From Tethya wilhelma (Eukaryota > Porifera > Demospongiae > Tethyida > Tethyidae), in contig CAXIPT010000009.1 of NCBI GenBank assembly GCA_964030475.1, positions 3,648,223-3,712,222 of the forward strand: a DNA stretch of 64,000 bases, written 5' to 3'. Both the position numbers and the translations under genes were made by a program. Each line of letters opens with the position of its first letter. The first letter of the stretch is position 1. The notes beneath the pieces were generated by a model, which was not told the origin of the DNA, ran no database searches, and saw only the letters and a list, made by a program, of their open reading frames with translations. Below, one piece after another: positions 53,579 through 63,780 of this stretch.

Positions 53579-54007
53579 AACATGCAGGATTGTTACCTAA
53601 TGAATATAATTATGTAGATGACCATAACTATTGAAGTTTCCTGGCCACTGAACATGTACTGTTATACAATGATGATGTAATGATTGTAGGCATACACTTG
53701 TTTGTTTTCTGTAGTGTTAAGTCGATACTCTTACACTATGCCACTGTCATTCTTATTGATATATCTGTAGATGAACTTTGAACAGGTGATTGTTGCCACA
53801 ATGTATGTTATGGTCAAATCAAGCAGTCTTTGGTATCATACCCACGATAGCAAGTTGTTATCCAACAGAGGCCCTATAGGAAATAAAGTCTAGTCTGCTA
53901 CCGGGACCAAGCCTGCACTAACTTAAAATTGAGGAAACAATCAAAATTAGAACTTTCTAGAGTAGTAGTTTTTGTGTTTGCAGTAGTTTTCATTGTATAC
54001 AGTTGAA

Positions 54008-55357
54008 ATGGGAGAAGAAATTATAGGGGTACGTCTCAATCCCAGCTACTCTACCACATTAGACTTGAAGAGTCCGGGTTCTATCTCTAATGAGAGAGGC
54101 ACAGCTGCTGCTTCTAATGAAGAACAGATTCAACTTAATGAAAATAAAGCCTACAGTTTGACTGCCTCAGGGAATAGAGGGAGACCCTTGATTAGATCTG
54201 GAAATCGTGATTCAGAAGTAACCACATCCATCAAAACTAACAGACTAAGAGTGAGTGATGTTGAGAAGCCTCGAAATGGAAACACAAACAATAAGTTGAT
54301 TGTCTTTTTTGTTTGCACTGTTATTGCATGTGCAGTCATTTCAAGTGTTGCTCTTGCCGTGAGTGTCTGGATTGCCTTTAAGCCATCTCATAGTCAGGCT
54401 AGTGTCATGATTGAGCCAAGCATGATGGACACTGTTAGCCAACAAATGGAACAAGTAAACCAAGCCATGACCATCTGCAATCACAATGTCTCTGTGTCTG
54501 ATTTGGATCAACTAAACAGGACGTCTACCCAACTTAATCATGAAGTTCTTACACTAGGTGAAATGTTCACTCAGGTCAAATCTGACTTGGATCACCTCAA
54601 TGAGACGTTTACCACTCAGTTTAACCAGAGAGTTAGTGACATGTTTATTACTCTGGATGAGTTGAAGAACTTCCTTTTGGAATGGACGACAGTCTCTGAG
54701 TGTGGACCTGGACTCTGGAGGAGGGTAGCACATATCGACATGACTCTCTCTTCCCATCAGTGTCCCTCAGCCTGGAGCGAGTACACCAGTCCAGTAAGAG
54801 CATGTGGTCGTCAGGTATTCAACATCTGTCCTTCTGCCATGTTTCAAACACATGGTATAACATACAACAGAGTTTGTGGGAGAGCTACTAGCTATCAGCA
54901 AGGAAATCCAGATGCCTTTAACCTTTATAGCCGAATTCAGCCAATGTCTTTAGAAGACAACTATGTCGATGGTGTGAGTGTGACTCACGGAACACCTCGC
55001 ACTCATATCTGGACCTTTGCTGGTGGGCGTTCAACCCAATCTAGTAATAACAATGCTGCCTGTCCCTGTGATAGTCCCTCCAGTGCTCACCCAAGCCCTT
55101 CATTTATTAGCAACAACTACTTCTGTGAAGCAGGTGGAAGTACTATTCCTGAAGAGGGAATATTTGTTCTCGGCAATAAGCTCTGGGATGGTACTGGGTG
55201 TACTACCAGCACATGCTGTGGCTTCAACTCTCCTCCGTGGTTTTCAGTAGAGCTTCCTTCCTCTACGACTGATGATATTGAGGTTCGTATTTGTGGAGAT
55301 GAAGGAATTAATAATGAAGACACTGCAATAGAACTACTTGAGATTTACATTCAGTGA
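54008..55357 (+). CDS. Type II membrane protein with cysteine-rich ectodomain, copy 1
   Basis: Single-exon gene; the ATG at 54008 gives 449 aa. A ~95-residue polar N-terminal tail ends in a basic stretch (EKPRNGNTNNK). It is followed by one transmembrane helix (LIVFFVCTVIACAVISSVAL..., about residues 97-124), so the tail should be cytosolic and the rest outside. A coiled-coil, N-glycosylatable stalk (several NXS/T such as NRTST and NETF) spans ~130-225. The ~220-residue C-terminal domain starts CGPGLWRRVAHIDMT and holds about 15 cysteines, VCGRATSYQQGNPDAF, YVDGVSVTHGTPRTHIWTFA, CPCDSP, NNYFCEAG, LWDGTGC, CCGFNSPPWFSVELP and VRICGDEG. I recall similar domains in uncharacterised sponge and cnidarian proteins but know no named family or function. 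A surface receptor or adhesion protein is possible. Confidence 0.8.
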   Translation: MGEEIIGVRLNPSYSTTLDLKSPGSISNERGTAAASNEEQIQLNENKAYSLTASGNRGRPLIRSGNRDSEVTTSIKTNRLRVSDVEKPRNGNTNNKLIVFFVCTVIACAVISSVALAVSVWIAFKPSHSQASVMIEPSMMDTVSQQMEQVNQAMTICNHNVSVSDLDQLNRTSTQLNHEVLTLGEMFTQVKSDLDHLNETFTTQFNQRVSDMFITLDELKNFLLEWTTVSECGPGLWRRVAHIDMTLSSHQCPSAWSEYTSPVRACGRQVFNICPSAMFQTHGITYNRVCGRATSYQQGNPDAFNLYSRIQPMSLEDNYVDGVSVTHGTPRTHIWTFAGGRSTQSSNNNAACPCDSPSSAHPSPSFISNNYFCEAGGSTIPEEGIFVLGNKLWDGTGCTTSTCCGFNSPPWFSVELPSSTTDDIEVRICGDEGINNEDTAIELLEIYIQ

Positions 55358-55618
55358 ATGAGGGTGTATGTATTACTGTGTGAAAATCAACAGTTATAAA
55401 TGTGATTTGGTCAAAATTAACATTCATTATTTTCAATTGTACTATTCAGATCAGGAAATTTTCGCTAGTTTAATTTTCATTGTTTCGACCAATAAAGATT
55501 GCGGTACGTTTTAAAAGTTTTGCTAAAACTTTTTTAACAACAAAATTTCCTATATAACTTTACAGTACATACGGTGAATCACAACTTAAAACTATAAGTG
55601 CATAACAATTTATCTGTA

Positions 55619-55692
55619 GTCTTGTCTCATACCCAGGCCTATACCCGTGTGGTTAATTTATCACAAGTTTAAGGCATGGGAACGAGTCTGAT
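55619..55692. repeat. AGGC-family MITE, shortened, 3' of gene copy 1
   Basis: TCTCATACCCAGGCCTATAC at the left and GGCATGGGAACGAGTCTGA at the right. The fuller version lies at the same place after copy 2 (60018-60106), so the insertion preceded the gene duplication. Confidence 0.65.
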
Positions 55693-55768
55693 TTATCTGT
55701 GTGTAAAGAAACTTGCATGTATGCCCTTATCCAGCTGACTAATTTTACATGGTATATACTACTTCAAA

Positions 55769-56161
55769 CAAGTAGTAAAAATTTCAAAAAAATAAGTAGT
55801 GTAGGAATGGGCAGTGCCGTAAAAAGTTTTGGAACAAGGCATGTCTCAATTTCGGCACATGACTACTTCATTTTTATCATTCTTGATCCCTCACATAGAT
55901 CCACAGAGACTGAGTCGTAAGTGCAATGATTTGTACGTAACATAGCTTATTATTGCAAATTCTTATATACTGATAATCAGTTGGCTAAGGGATGGAGTAA
56001 ACTATAACAACAGGTATAACTTAAACTGGCCTGCCGACGAAGAGTTGGGCATAAAAAATGAAGTAGTCATGTGCCGAAATTGAGACATTCCTTGTTCCAA
56101 TACTTTTTACCGCACTGCCCATTCCTACACTACTTATTTTTTTGAAATTTTTACTACTTGT
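55769..56161. repeat. MITE family B copy between the duplicated genes
   Basis: CAAGTAGTAAAAATTTCAAA to TTTTTACTACTTG with both GGAATGGGCAGTGC arms. It begins exactly where similarity between the two duplicated units ends. Confidence 0.85.
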
Positions 56162-56490
56162 TCATTCACTTTTTTCAACACTACAGTGTGGATATTTTTT
56201 GAGACTGGTGAGTCCCTACAAAAAGCTTGAGTAGCAGCTAGATTATGTTTGTGGCTAATGCGCATGTGCAAAATAATGCCACGTAGATAGATTGTGACCT
56301 CTATCTACAAAGATGGCTGCATTGTAGTACATGAATTTATATACTAAGTTTCAAAGCTTTCTATAGTTCAAGTTTGTGTAGGCCTATTTAAGATGAAAAC
56401 GAGTATCAAGGAATGTAGTACCTATGAAAAGAACTTACTTTGTGCTGTCAAAGTTGGCTCAACACTTTCTGGTTCTCTGGAAACCGTGTT
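56162..56490 (-). repeat. MITE family C, inverse, partial
   Basis: ACACTACAGTGTGGA, GCTAATGCGCATGTGCA, TGCCACGTAGATA, GAGTATCAAGGAATGTAGTA and TTTCTGGTTCTCTGGAAAC are the inverse of the family C right part. A GGAAACGGACGTGGACGCGG purine-rich stretch follows (56510-56585). Confidence 0.75.
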
Positions 56491-56807
56491 CAAGTAAGGG
56501 TCAATGGAAAAGACGGAAATAGAAAATGGAAACGGACGTGGACGCGGAACTGGATGCGGAAAATGGACGCGGAAACGGAAAGGGTCGTTACTATAATTTG
56601 TTATTTTTCCATTTTTTACTATACATAATTATTATAGCTATAATATCCGTATTTACCATCGATGGGCAGCTATCAAAAGTCTGTATAATAACTACACAGT
56701 ATTAAAAGAGTAAACAAAACAATAACATAGTCTCAAATAGATACATAATCGTGCACAAACTTCAAGTAAAGAAGATTGCTGACACTTTTAACTCAAGAGT
56801 CTGACAG

Positions 56808-57845
56808 TCAGTTAAAATCAAGTCCAAACTCATTGTAAAGAAGATCAAAATGACATGGAAGTAAATGACACTTGATGTCATGTGCAACTTGCAACTCTGA
56901 TGAGTGAAAATCAGGATGTTTTCTAGCAATGCAATTCAGCTTTGGATGGTAGTAGGTGTTCCGTAGCTCTTTAGACATCTGCCATATACCCGAATTAGGA
57001 TTCTGGAACAACACATGTTCTTTGTGTTGAATAACAATAAAACTGTCACTTTCGATTTGTCCACGACAGCCTTGGCATCTCGATATCCTTGAATTCATCT
57101 TGACAACACGAAATGGTTGACCAACTGATGATTCCAATGTAGAAGAACAGTGAACGAGTGGAGGTGGTCCATGTCCAGGTGTATGCACACTACTTGATAA
57201 ACTTCCAATGTTAGCATATGGAGCATGTACACCAAACACAGTGGCATTACTTGGTGAATCAAGCGGAGATTGAAGGCTCAATGACTGGGTGGAAAGAGAG
57301 CGAGAAACTGGTTGCAACGATGCACGCTTCGTTCGTTCAGTATTGTCAGCCTCTGCAACAATTTTCTTTATGGCAGCTGTTGTCCTTTTCGATGATGCTT
57401 TCCTTTTAGAACAAGGTTTCTTACCTCCAGTTGGTATTCCATGCTGACCGAGCTGTGAATAGTTCACTGATTGTTTGTTTTTCACATAGTGGTCTACAAA
57501 AGCATCAAGTTGGCCATTAAGGAAGGCAACAAGTAAGGAATGTGAGCAAATACCATTTGTAGATTTGAACATTAGGCAATCTTTATCACACTTGTAGATG
57601 TTATTGCCTGTTTTCTGTACAAAGTGTGGCCTCACATTAGAAGAACTCTGAACAAGAACAAATGAAAGGTCACTGACTCCTGGGGCCTGAGCATAGGAAG
57701 AGTCATCCTTCATATATGTTTGGACCTTGCTCCACATTGATTGCTGGNTACCCGACTTATTCTTGCAAGACTGGCTACAAAATGCAAGAGAAATGGCCAC
57801 TTGCATTTTCTTGCAAAATCTTGCAAGAAAATTAATTTCTTGCAA
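56808..57845 (-). CDS. SWIM-type zinc-finger protein, C-terminal part, cut by an N
   Basis: The minus-strand frame encodes 345 codons ending in GLDFN and a stop at 56808. Residues ~85-110 (YKCDKDCLMFKSTNGICSHS) fit the SWIM zinc-binding pattern C-x-C...C-x-H. A basic Ser/Thr-rich linker follows, then a second possible zinc site, SRCQGCRGQI, and a conserved-looking C-terminal block with HKEHVLFQNP, YYHPKLNCI and DLLYNEFG. A single N at 57748 lies inside the frame and the 5' part beyond is a low-complexity CTTGCAAGA repeat, so the N-terminal half is missing or misassembled. SWIM domains occur in MULE-type transposases and in cellular proteins; I cannot tell which this is. It lies between the duplicated membrane-protein genes, opposite to them. 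Confidence 0.6.
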   Translation of the reverse strand: MQEINFLARFCKKMQVAISLAFCSQSCKNKSGXQQSMWSKVQTYMKDDSSYAQAPGVSDLSFVLVQSSSNVRPHFVQKTGNNIYKCDKDCLMFKSTNGICSHSLLVAFLNGQLDAFVDHYVKNKQSVNYSQLGQHGIPTGGKKPCSKRKASSKRTTAAIKKIVAEADNTERTKRASLQPVSRSLSTQSLSLQSPLDSPSNATVFGVHAPYANIGSLSSSVHTPGHGPPPLVHCSSTLESSVGQPFRVVKMNSRISRCQGCRGQIESDSFIVIQHKEHVLFQNPNSGIWQMSKELRNTYYHPKLNCIARKHPDFHSSELQVAHDIKCHLLPCHFDLLYNEFGLDFN

Positions 57846-57900
57846 GATCTTGAAATATCTTGCTATTTTTTGAAGTAAGATCTTGCACGTAATTTCTGCC
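57770..57900. repeat. CTTGCAAGA-rich low-complexity block
   Basis: CTTGCAAGAC, TCTTGCAAAA, CTTGCAAGAAAA, CTTGCAAGATC and AGATCTTGCACG recur within ~130 bp. It adjoins the N at 57748 and the edge of the duplicated unit at ~57907. Confidence 0.6.
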
Positions 57901-58470
57901 TGGGACTGAGCTATTTAACATTAAATGTGACATGTGAGTGTGTCACAGTGGATTGCATATACATACTGTGGGAGCCTAGACATCTGCAGAATGATCATGT
58001 GTGTATCTGATGTTGTATCTGCAAATATAGATGACAACTTCAACAGGATTGTTACCTAATGATTATGTAGATGACCATAACTATTAAAGTTACCTGGCCA
58101 CTGAACATGTACAGTACTGTTATACAATGATTATGTAATGATTGCATGCAGGCATACACTTGTTAGTTTTCTGTAGTGTTAAGTCGATACTCTTACACTA
58201 TGCCCTGTCATTCTTATTGATAATATCTGTAGATGAACTTTGAACAGGTGATTGTTGCCACAATGTATGTTTTGTCAAATTATGGTCAAATTAAGCTATC
58301 TTTGGCATCATACCCACGATAGCAAGTTGTTATCCAACAGAGGCCCTATAGGAAATAAAGTCTAGTCTGCTACCGGGACCAAGCCTGCACATTGAGGAAA
58401 CAATCAAAATTAGAACTTTCTAGAGTAGTAGTTTCTGTGTTTGCAGTAGTTTTCATTGTATACAGTTGAA

Positions 58471-59814
58471 ATGGGAGAAGAAATTATAGGGGTACGTCTC
58501 AATCCCAGCTACTCTACCACATTAGACTTGAAGAGTGCGGGTTCTATCTCTAATGAGAGAAGCACAGCTGCTTCTAATGAAGAACAGATTCAACTTAATG
58601 AAAATAAAGCCTACAGTTTGACTGCCTCAGGGAATAGAGGGAGACCCTCAATCAGATCTGGAAATCGTGATTCAGAAGTACTCACATCCATCAAAACTAA
58701 CAGACTAAGAGTGAGTGATGCTGAGAAGCCTCGAAATGGAAACACAAACAAAAAGTTAATTGTCTTTTTTGTTTGCACTGTTATTGCATGTGCAGTCATT
58801 TCAAGTGTTGCTCTTGCCGTGAGTGTATGGATTGCCTTTAAGCCATCTCATAGTCAGGCTAGTGTCATTGAGCCAAGCCTCATGGACACTGTTAGCCAAC
58901 AATTGGAGCAAGTGAATCAAGCATCGATCATCTGCAATCACAATGTCTCAGAGTCTGATTTGGACCAACTAAACAAGACGTCCACTCAACTTAATCGTGA
59001 AGTTCTTGCTCTAGGTGAAATGTTAACTCAAGTCAAATCTGAATTGGATTATCTCAATGAGACATTCACCACTCAGTTTAACCAGAGAGTTAGTGACATG
59101 TTTATTACTCTGGATGAGTTGAAGAACTTCCTTTTGGAATGGACGACAGTCTCTGAGTGTGGACCTGGACTCTGGAGGAGGGTAGCACATATCGACATGA
59201 CTCTCTCTTCCCATCAGTGTCCCTCAGCCTGGAGCGAGTACACCAGTCCAGTAAGAGCATGTGGTCGTCAGGTATTCAACATCTGTCCTTCTGCCATGTT
59301 TCAAACACATGGTATAACATACAACAGAGTTTGTGGGAGAGCTACTAGCTATCAGCAAGGAAATCCAGATGCCTTTAACCTTTATAGCCGACTTCAGCCA
59401 ATGTCGTTGGAAGACAACTATGTTGATGGTGTGAGTGTGACTCACGGAACACCTCGCACTCATATCTGGACGTTTGCTGGTGGGCGTTCCACCCAATCTA
59501 GTAATAACAATGCTGCCTGTCCCTGTGATAGTCCCTCGAGTGCTCACCCAAGTCCTTCATTTATTAGCAACAACTACTTCTGTGAAGCAGGTGGAAGTAC
59601 TATTCCTGAAGAGGGAATATTTGTTCTCGGCAATAAGCTGTGGGATGGTACTGGGTGTACTACCAGCACATGCTGTGGCTTCAACTCTCCTCCGTGGTTT
59701 TCAGTAGAGCTTCCTTCCTCCACAACTGATGATATTGAGGTTCGTATTTGTGGAGATGAAGGAATTAATAATGAAGACACTGCAATAGAACTACTTGAGA
59801 TTTACATTCAGTGA
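58471..59814 (+). CDS. Type II membrane protein with cysteine-rich ectodomain, copy 2
   Basis: Tandem paralogue of 54008-55357, single exon, 447 aa, same architecture. I count about two dozen amino-acid differences from copy 1 in the tail and stalk, but only one (Ile/Leu in SR[I/L]QPMS) in the ~245 residues from TTQFNQRVSD to the end. Stalk changes include MEQVNQAMT to LEQVNQASI and a one-residue deletion before EPS. Both the 5' flank (from ~57907) and the 3' flank (to ~60205) are duplicated with the gene. Promoter regions are alike (AGTAGTTTTCATTGTATACA just before the start), so regulation is probably shared. Function unknown. Confidence 0.8.
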   Translation: MGEEIIGVRLNPSYSTTLDLKSAGSISNERSTAASNEEQIQLNENKAYSLTASGNRGRPSIRSGNRDSEVLTSIKTNRLRVSDAEKPRNGNTNKKLIVFFVCTVIACAVISSVALAVSVWIAFKPSHSQASVIEPSLMDTVSQQLEQVNQASIICNHNVSESDLDQLNKTSTQLNREVLALGEMLTQVKSELDYLNETFTTQFNQRVSDMFITLDELKNFLLEWTTVSECGPGLWRRVAHIDMTLSSHQCPSAWSEYTSPVRACGRQVFNICPSAMFQTHGITYNRVCGRATSYQQGNPDAFNLYSRLQPMSLEDNYVDGVSVTHGTPRTHIWTFAGGRSTQSSNNNAACPCDSPSSAHPSPSFISNNYFCEAGGSTIPEEGIFVLGNKLWDGTGCTTSTCCGFNSPPWFSVELPSSTTDDIEVRICGDEGINNEDTAIELLEIYIQ

Positions 59815-60017
59815 ACTAGGGTGTACATATTACTGTGTGAAAATCAACAGTTATAAATGTAATTTGGTCATTCATTATTTTTAATCGTACTATTCAGATC
59901 AGGAAATTTTCGCTAAAAAGTTTTGCCAAAACTTTTAACAACAAAAATTTCCTAACTCTACGGTACATACGGTGAATCACAACTCAAACTATATAGTGTA
60001 TAACATAATTTATCTGT

Positions 60018-60106
60018 AGCCTCGTACCCAGGCCTATACCCGTGTGGTTATTTTACCACAAGTTTAAGAATTAAATGCAGGGGTAAAAGGCCTGGGAACG
60101 AGTCTG
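60018..60106. repeat. AGGC-family MITE 3' of gene copy 2
   Basis: AGCCTCGTACCCAGGCCTAT at the left, AAAGGCCTGGGAACGAGTCT at the right, with ACCCGTGTGGTTATTTTACC and GGTAAAA in the centre. Confidence 0.7.
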
Positions 60107-60422
60107 ATTTATCTGTGTGTATAGAAACTTGTATGCCATGATGAATCAATATTCATTGTTAAGCCCTTCTCTAGCTGACTAATTTTACATGGTATACTAC
60201 TTCAAATAAAAACAATTTTAAAGCATTAATTGTTCATTTGGGATAAAAAGTTTTAAAAACACATAATGAAGGACACTGGAACTGCTACATTACGCATGTG
60301 TTTATTAATTTTTGTTGTGACACATGTACGTACATCATGGCTATCTGCAGTACAATTAATGTTCTAGTAAATTGTCACGTATTATACCGTCAAAGTACCT
60401 GAAAGTATACATTTTGGTGCTT

Positions 60423-60626
60423 TCATTCAAGGATGTGTACAGTGGCTGAGACAGGCTGTAGAGTCACTTGAAACTGGTCTGCAGGATCATTGTAGTTGAG
60501 AACACCTAAGAATCTCTCTATAGTCTCTGGTGTATTATCGTCCTCAATGGGCACTGATATGGTGACTGATTCCACTGATGATGAGAAGGTCAGCAGTTGT
60601 ACAGTACTAGTGTAGTCAGAGGGAAC

Positions 60627-60701
<75 letters not shown>

Positions 60702-61069
60702 TTTAATAAGAGAGGGTGTACTCATACAGCACGCACGTGAGCTAGGATCCTTACCATGTGCAGAGCCATCTAGGGTGGAGAATTCTATAACCACCTCTCT
60801 ATCAAGAGTTCCAGAAATAACACTCACAGTGAGGGTCACACTTCCATCACCCTCACTCACAACATAGCTGTCTGTTTGGAGCCCAATGACAACAGCTGCA
60901 CAAATACAAAAAAAGAAAGCAATAATGAATATGTATATGTGATTAAAATTTGTGGAGTCAATTCATGCATGCAAACATGATAATTTACATTGTGACATTC
61001 AAATCATACTACTGTACAATGGCTAGATGTGGAGAGAATATTATACATGAACTGAGTACATGAAAACAA

Positions 61070-61131
<62 letters not shown>

Positions 61132-62676
61132 ATGTGTGTGTGTGCGTGTGTGTGCGCATGTGCATGTGTGTGTGTGTGTGTGTGTGTGTGCACGTGATGC
61201 GTGAACATACTATCATCATCCAATATGAACACTTCAGATTCTGAAGGATCAATGATCACTCGGTCTGGTGGTCCCTCTACCAGAACCAGTATTGCAGAGA
61301 AAGATTCAGTGAGCTCATAAATGGCATCATTGGTAACATTGACAGGTAGATTCATTGTGATATCACCAGGATGAAACGTGAATAAAAGGCCTGATATTGC
61401 CTTGTAGTCACTTGCATCTGCACACAGGTATTTACAATACCATCATTTAAAATCACTGGTGCATGAACAGCATAGATAGCTATAGTTGATTGTTTAGTTA
61501 GCTATAAGTTTAATAATGGGAATCCCTTACCAAATGCTGTTGCATCAGATGTAGATAGGCTCACAACAATCTCCCTTTGAAGAGAACCATCCAGCACTCC
61601 AACAAATAGGTTTACCGAGTCATCACTCTCAATGGAATAGTACGGAGCATTAATGAATCCAATTGTCACAACTACAGTCAAGAGAGAAATGGATGGTCAC
61701 AATAATTCAAAATTAGAGGAGCTACTTACTGTCATCATCCAAAATAGTGACAGTTGTTACATCAGGGTCCAGAACAACAAAGGAGGAAGGATAAACAAAA
61801 CTGCCATACACCGAGTCAATTGTAAAACTCTCTGTGTTTTCAAGTTCTCGATCATCAACAATAGTAAGGGGGATACACTGTCTTCTATTCTCATCATCAA
61901 ATGATAGAAACACTTCAAAATCTGCTTCAGCAATTCTACCATAGTCAGTCTCATCTAGTAAAGAGCAATATACAGGAATGAGATGAAGATGAGATGAAAA
62001 TTAATGTCAACAGACTGAATTTAAAGTTAACCTATGCATGATCACCTGCAGTCCCTGGGATGGTGTTGACACTGAGAACTGAAGGAATTATAATTGGAAC
62101 TTCAGGTGGAGGGAATGTAACTACAACACATATGTCTACATGTCCCGTTCTATTAGATTCATTGACAGTATAGTTACTCTCAAATCCAATGATTATATCT
62201 GCAAGTTGAAAGAATGAATCGCAATTGACTGTAAACATCACTCAACTCACTATCATCATCTTCAATAAAAACATAAGTGCTTTGAAAGAGAATAGTTGGT
62301 GGTTCAAACTCTGATGAGCCTTCCAAATGGATAGAAAGTGCTTGAAAAGCCTCTGTTCTTTCAGCAATGTCATCATTGAAGACACGAAAGTTAAAATCAA
62401 CAGTTTTACCACCTGGTTCCAGTACAAGAACTCTTAGACTAAAGTTCGTTGGTCCAATTGAGTAATCATTATCGGCAAAAGAAGTAGAGAGTTTAGCTGG
62501 GCTAACTCCAAGGATTAGATCAGGCATAGTAGGGATGATGACAACTACTCTGAAGGTTTGTTCTGATTCAACACCTCCCTCTTTTGCAAGGCGGACAAGT
62601 CCAACGATATTAGTAAATTCTTGATTAGGTGGCTCAGAAACGGTATAAAGTTTTTGCTCAAATCCAATTGAAATAG
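60423..62676 (-). CDS. Calx-beta repeat protein (four domains), 5' end uncertain
   Basis: Extracellular or surface-type protein made of Calx-beta (calcium-binding immunoglobulin-like) domains. Exons on the minus strand: 62251-62676, 62046-62198, 61730-61954, 61531-61671, 61211-61417, 60755-60895, 60423-60625; 498 residues in one frame, all introns phase 1. Domain 1 is one exon; domains 2, 3 and 4 are two exons each. Each starts with an I-G-F/L-type strand (ISIGFEQKLYTVSE, IIIGFESNYTVNES, VTIGFINAPYYSIES, VVIGLQTDSYVVSEGD) and ends in the acidic signature (VFIEDDD, VTILDDD, VFILDDD, VHILE-stop). The last domain ends the protein without a membrane anchor. The first exon has a clear acceptor, but the frame is also open upstream to an ATG at 62725 (MSVSCITLFCVF), a possible short signal peptide. 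Microsatellites touch two splice regions. Confidence 0.85.
60629..60698. repeat. (GA)n microsatellite at a Calx-beta splice acceptor
   Basis: 35 GA units. On the gene's strand this is (CT)n running straight into CTCCAG at the acceptor of the last exon, so it serves as the polypyrimidine tract. Confidence 0.9.
61071..61189. repeat. (TG)n microsatellite in a Calx-beta intron
   Basis: About 60 TG units with a few CA and GC breaks. On the gene's strand (CA)n starts ~22 bases after the donor at 61210. Confidence 0.9.
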
Positions 62677-62884
62677 CTGCATCATGGGAAAACACACAAA
62701 AAAGGGTAATACAGCTAACAGACATAAAAGCAGTAAGCCCAGGTGCTCAGTGCATGGTTCTTGAACTGCTGAAAGGCAATGCATGGCAGCTTATAAGTTA
62801 CAAGAGGTTATACTGCAAGAAAAATTTTAGCTAGTTTTAGTTTTGTTTTAAAACTAAAATTAATATAAAAATGGCATAATATTA

Positions 62885-63501
62885 TCATACGTACGGTAGT
62901 ACGTATAGTAGGAATGGGCCAGCTGTCCCATAGACACAATACAAAATGTTGGCCACCATAAAAATCTAGTCAAACAAAATTAAACCTTCAGAGTTGCTCA
63001 GAGGCTCTCATTGACAGAATATCAACTGCATGCAAGGCCTAAAGCTCACAAAAAATTTCCTCAGCACTCGTAGAGAGCGCTAGTGGGAATTAATAATGCC
63101 ATTTTTGTTCTGCTAACGTACGTACGTACGTACGTACTTACTTACTTCCTTCCTAACTGACTTACTTGAAAAGGATTTCCAGAGAACCAGAATGTATTGA
63201 GCCAACTTTGACAGCACAAAGTAAGTTCATTTCATGGGTACTACATTCCTTGATACTCGTTTTCATCTTAAATAGGCCTAAACAAAAACTAGAAAGCTTT
63301 GAAACTTAGTGTATAAATTCACGTACTACAATGCAGCCATCTTTGTAGGTAGAGTTCAAAGGTCATTAATTGTCTATCCACGTGGCATTATTATGCGCAT
63401 GCGCATTAGCCTCCTTTAGCAGAATTAAGTGTGACATTGTTGTAGCTGCTACTCAAGCTTTTATAGGGACTAACCAATCTCTGATAGTCTCCACACTGTA
63501 G
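62885..63501 (+). repeat. MITE family C copy ending at an N
   Basis: ACGTACGGTAGTACGTATAG, GTAGGAATGGGCCAGCTGTC, (ACGT/ACTT)n at 63116-63155, ATTTCCAGAGAACCAGAATG and GCGCATGCGCATTAGCC to CTCCACACTGTAG. It stops at the N (63502), where full copies continue GTGTTGAAAAAAGTG. Confidence 0.8.
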
Positions 63502-63502
63502 N

Positions 63503-63780
63503 AGCAGCAACTGGTTGTGACGTACAAATTCTAGAACGATCAAGTTCAGGATCAAGTATGGTTTCAACGATTTGCTTTGTATTGAAATTCTTTTTCTGGC
63601 ATACAAAGATAGGGAGATCTTTTCTATCACAATGATACTCAATTGCAGTATCAGCAAGAGATATTTTTCTGCAAAATAAAGATTCCAGATAATGCACACC
63701 AAGGGAGTGACAAATATAGCTAGTAGTAATCAATCTGCTTCTGTTGCAGGTATACTGGTAAGTGTCGACAACGCTACATG
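63503..63780 (-). CDS. Unidentified coding fragment (possible exon)
   Basis: The minus strand is open for ~90 codons (YTCNRSRLITTSYICHSLG, GVHYLESLFCRKISLADTAI, CDRKDLPIFVCQKKNF, ETILDPELDRSRICTS). It reads like a conserved, Cys/His-containing protein rather than random sequence, but I do not recognise the family. It is cut at the N (63502). A link to the SWIM gene at 56808-57845 is possible, since both are minus-strand fragments ending at Ns. Confidence 0.4.

Noticed and set aside
53993..54007. Five extra in-frame codons before the ATG of the membrane-protein gene
   Set aside because: They begin with TTG, an unlikely start in an animal gene. The ATG at 54008 (and 58471 in copy 2) is preferred.
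61004..61355. His-Thr-rich frames near the Calx-beta exons
   Set aside because: They read the (TG)n microsatellite. The true exon (61211-61417) ends at a donor before it.
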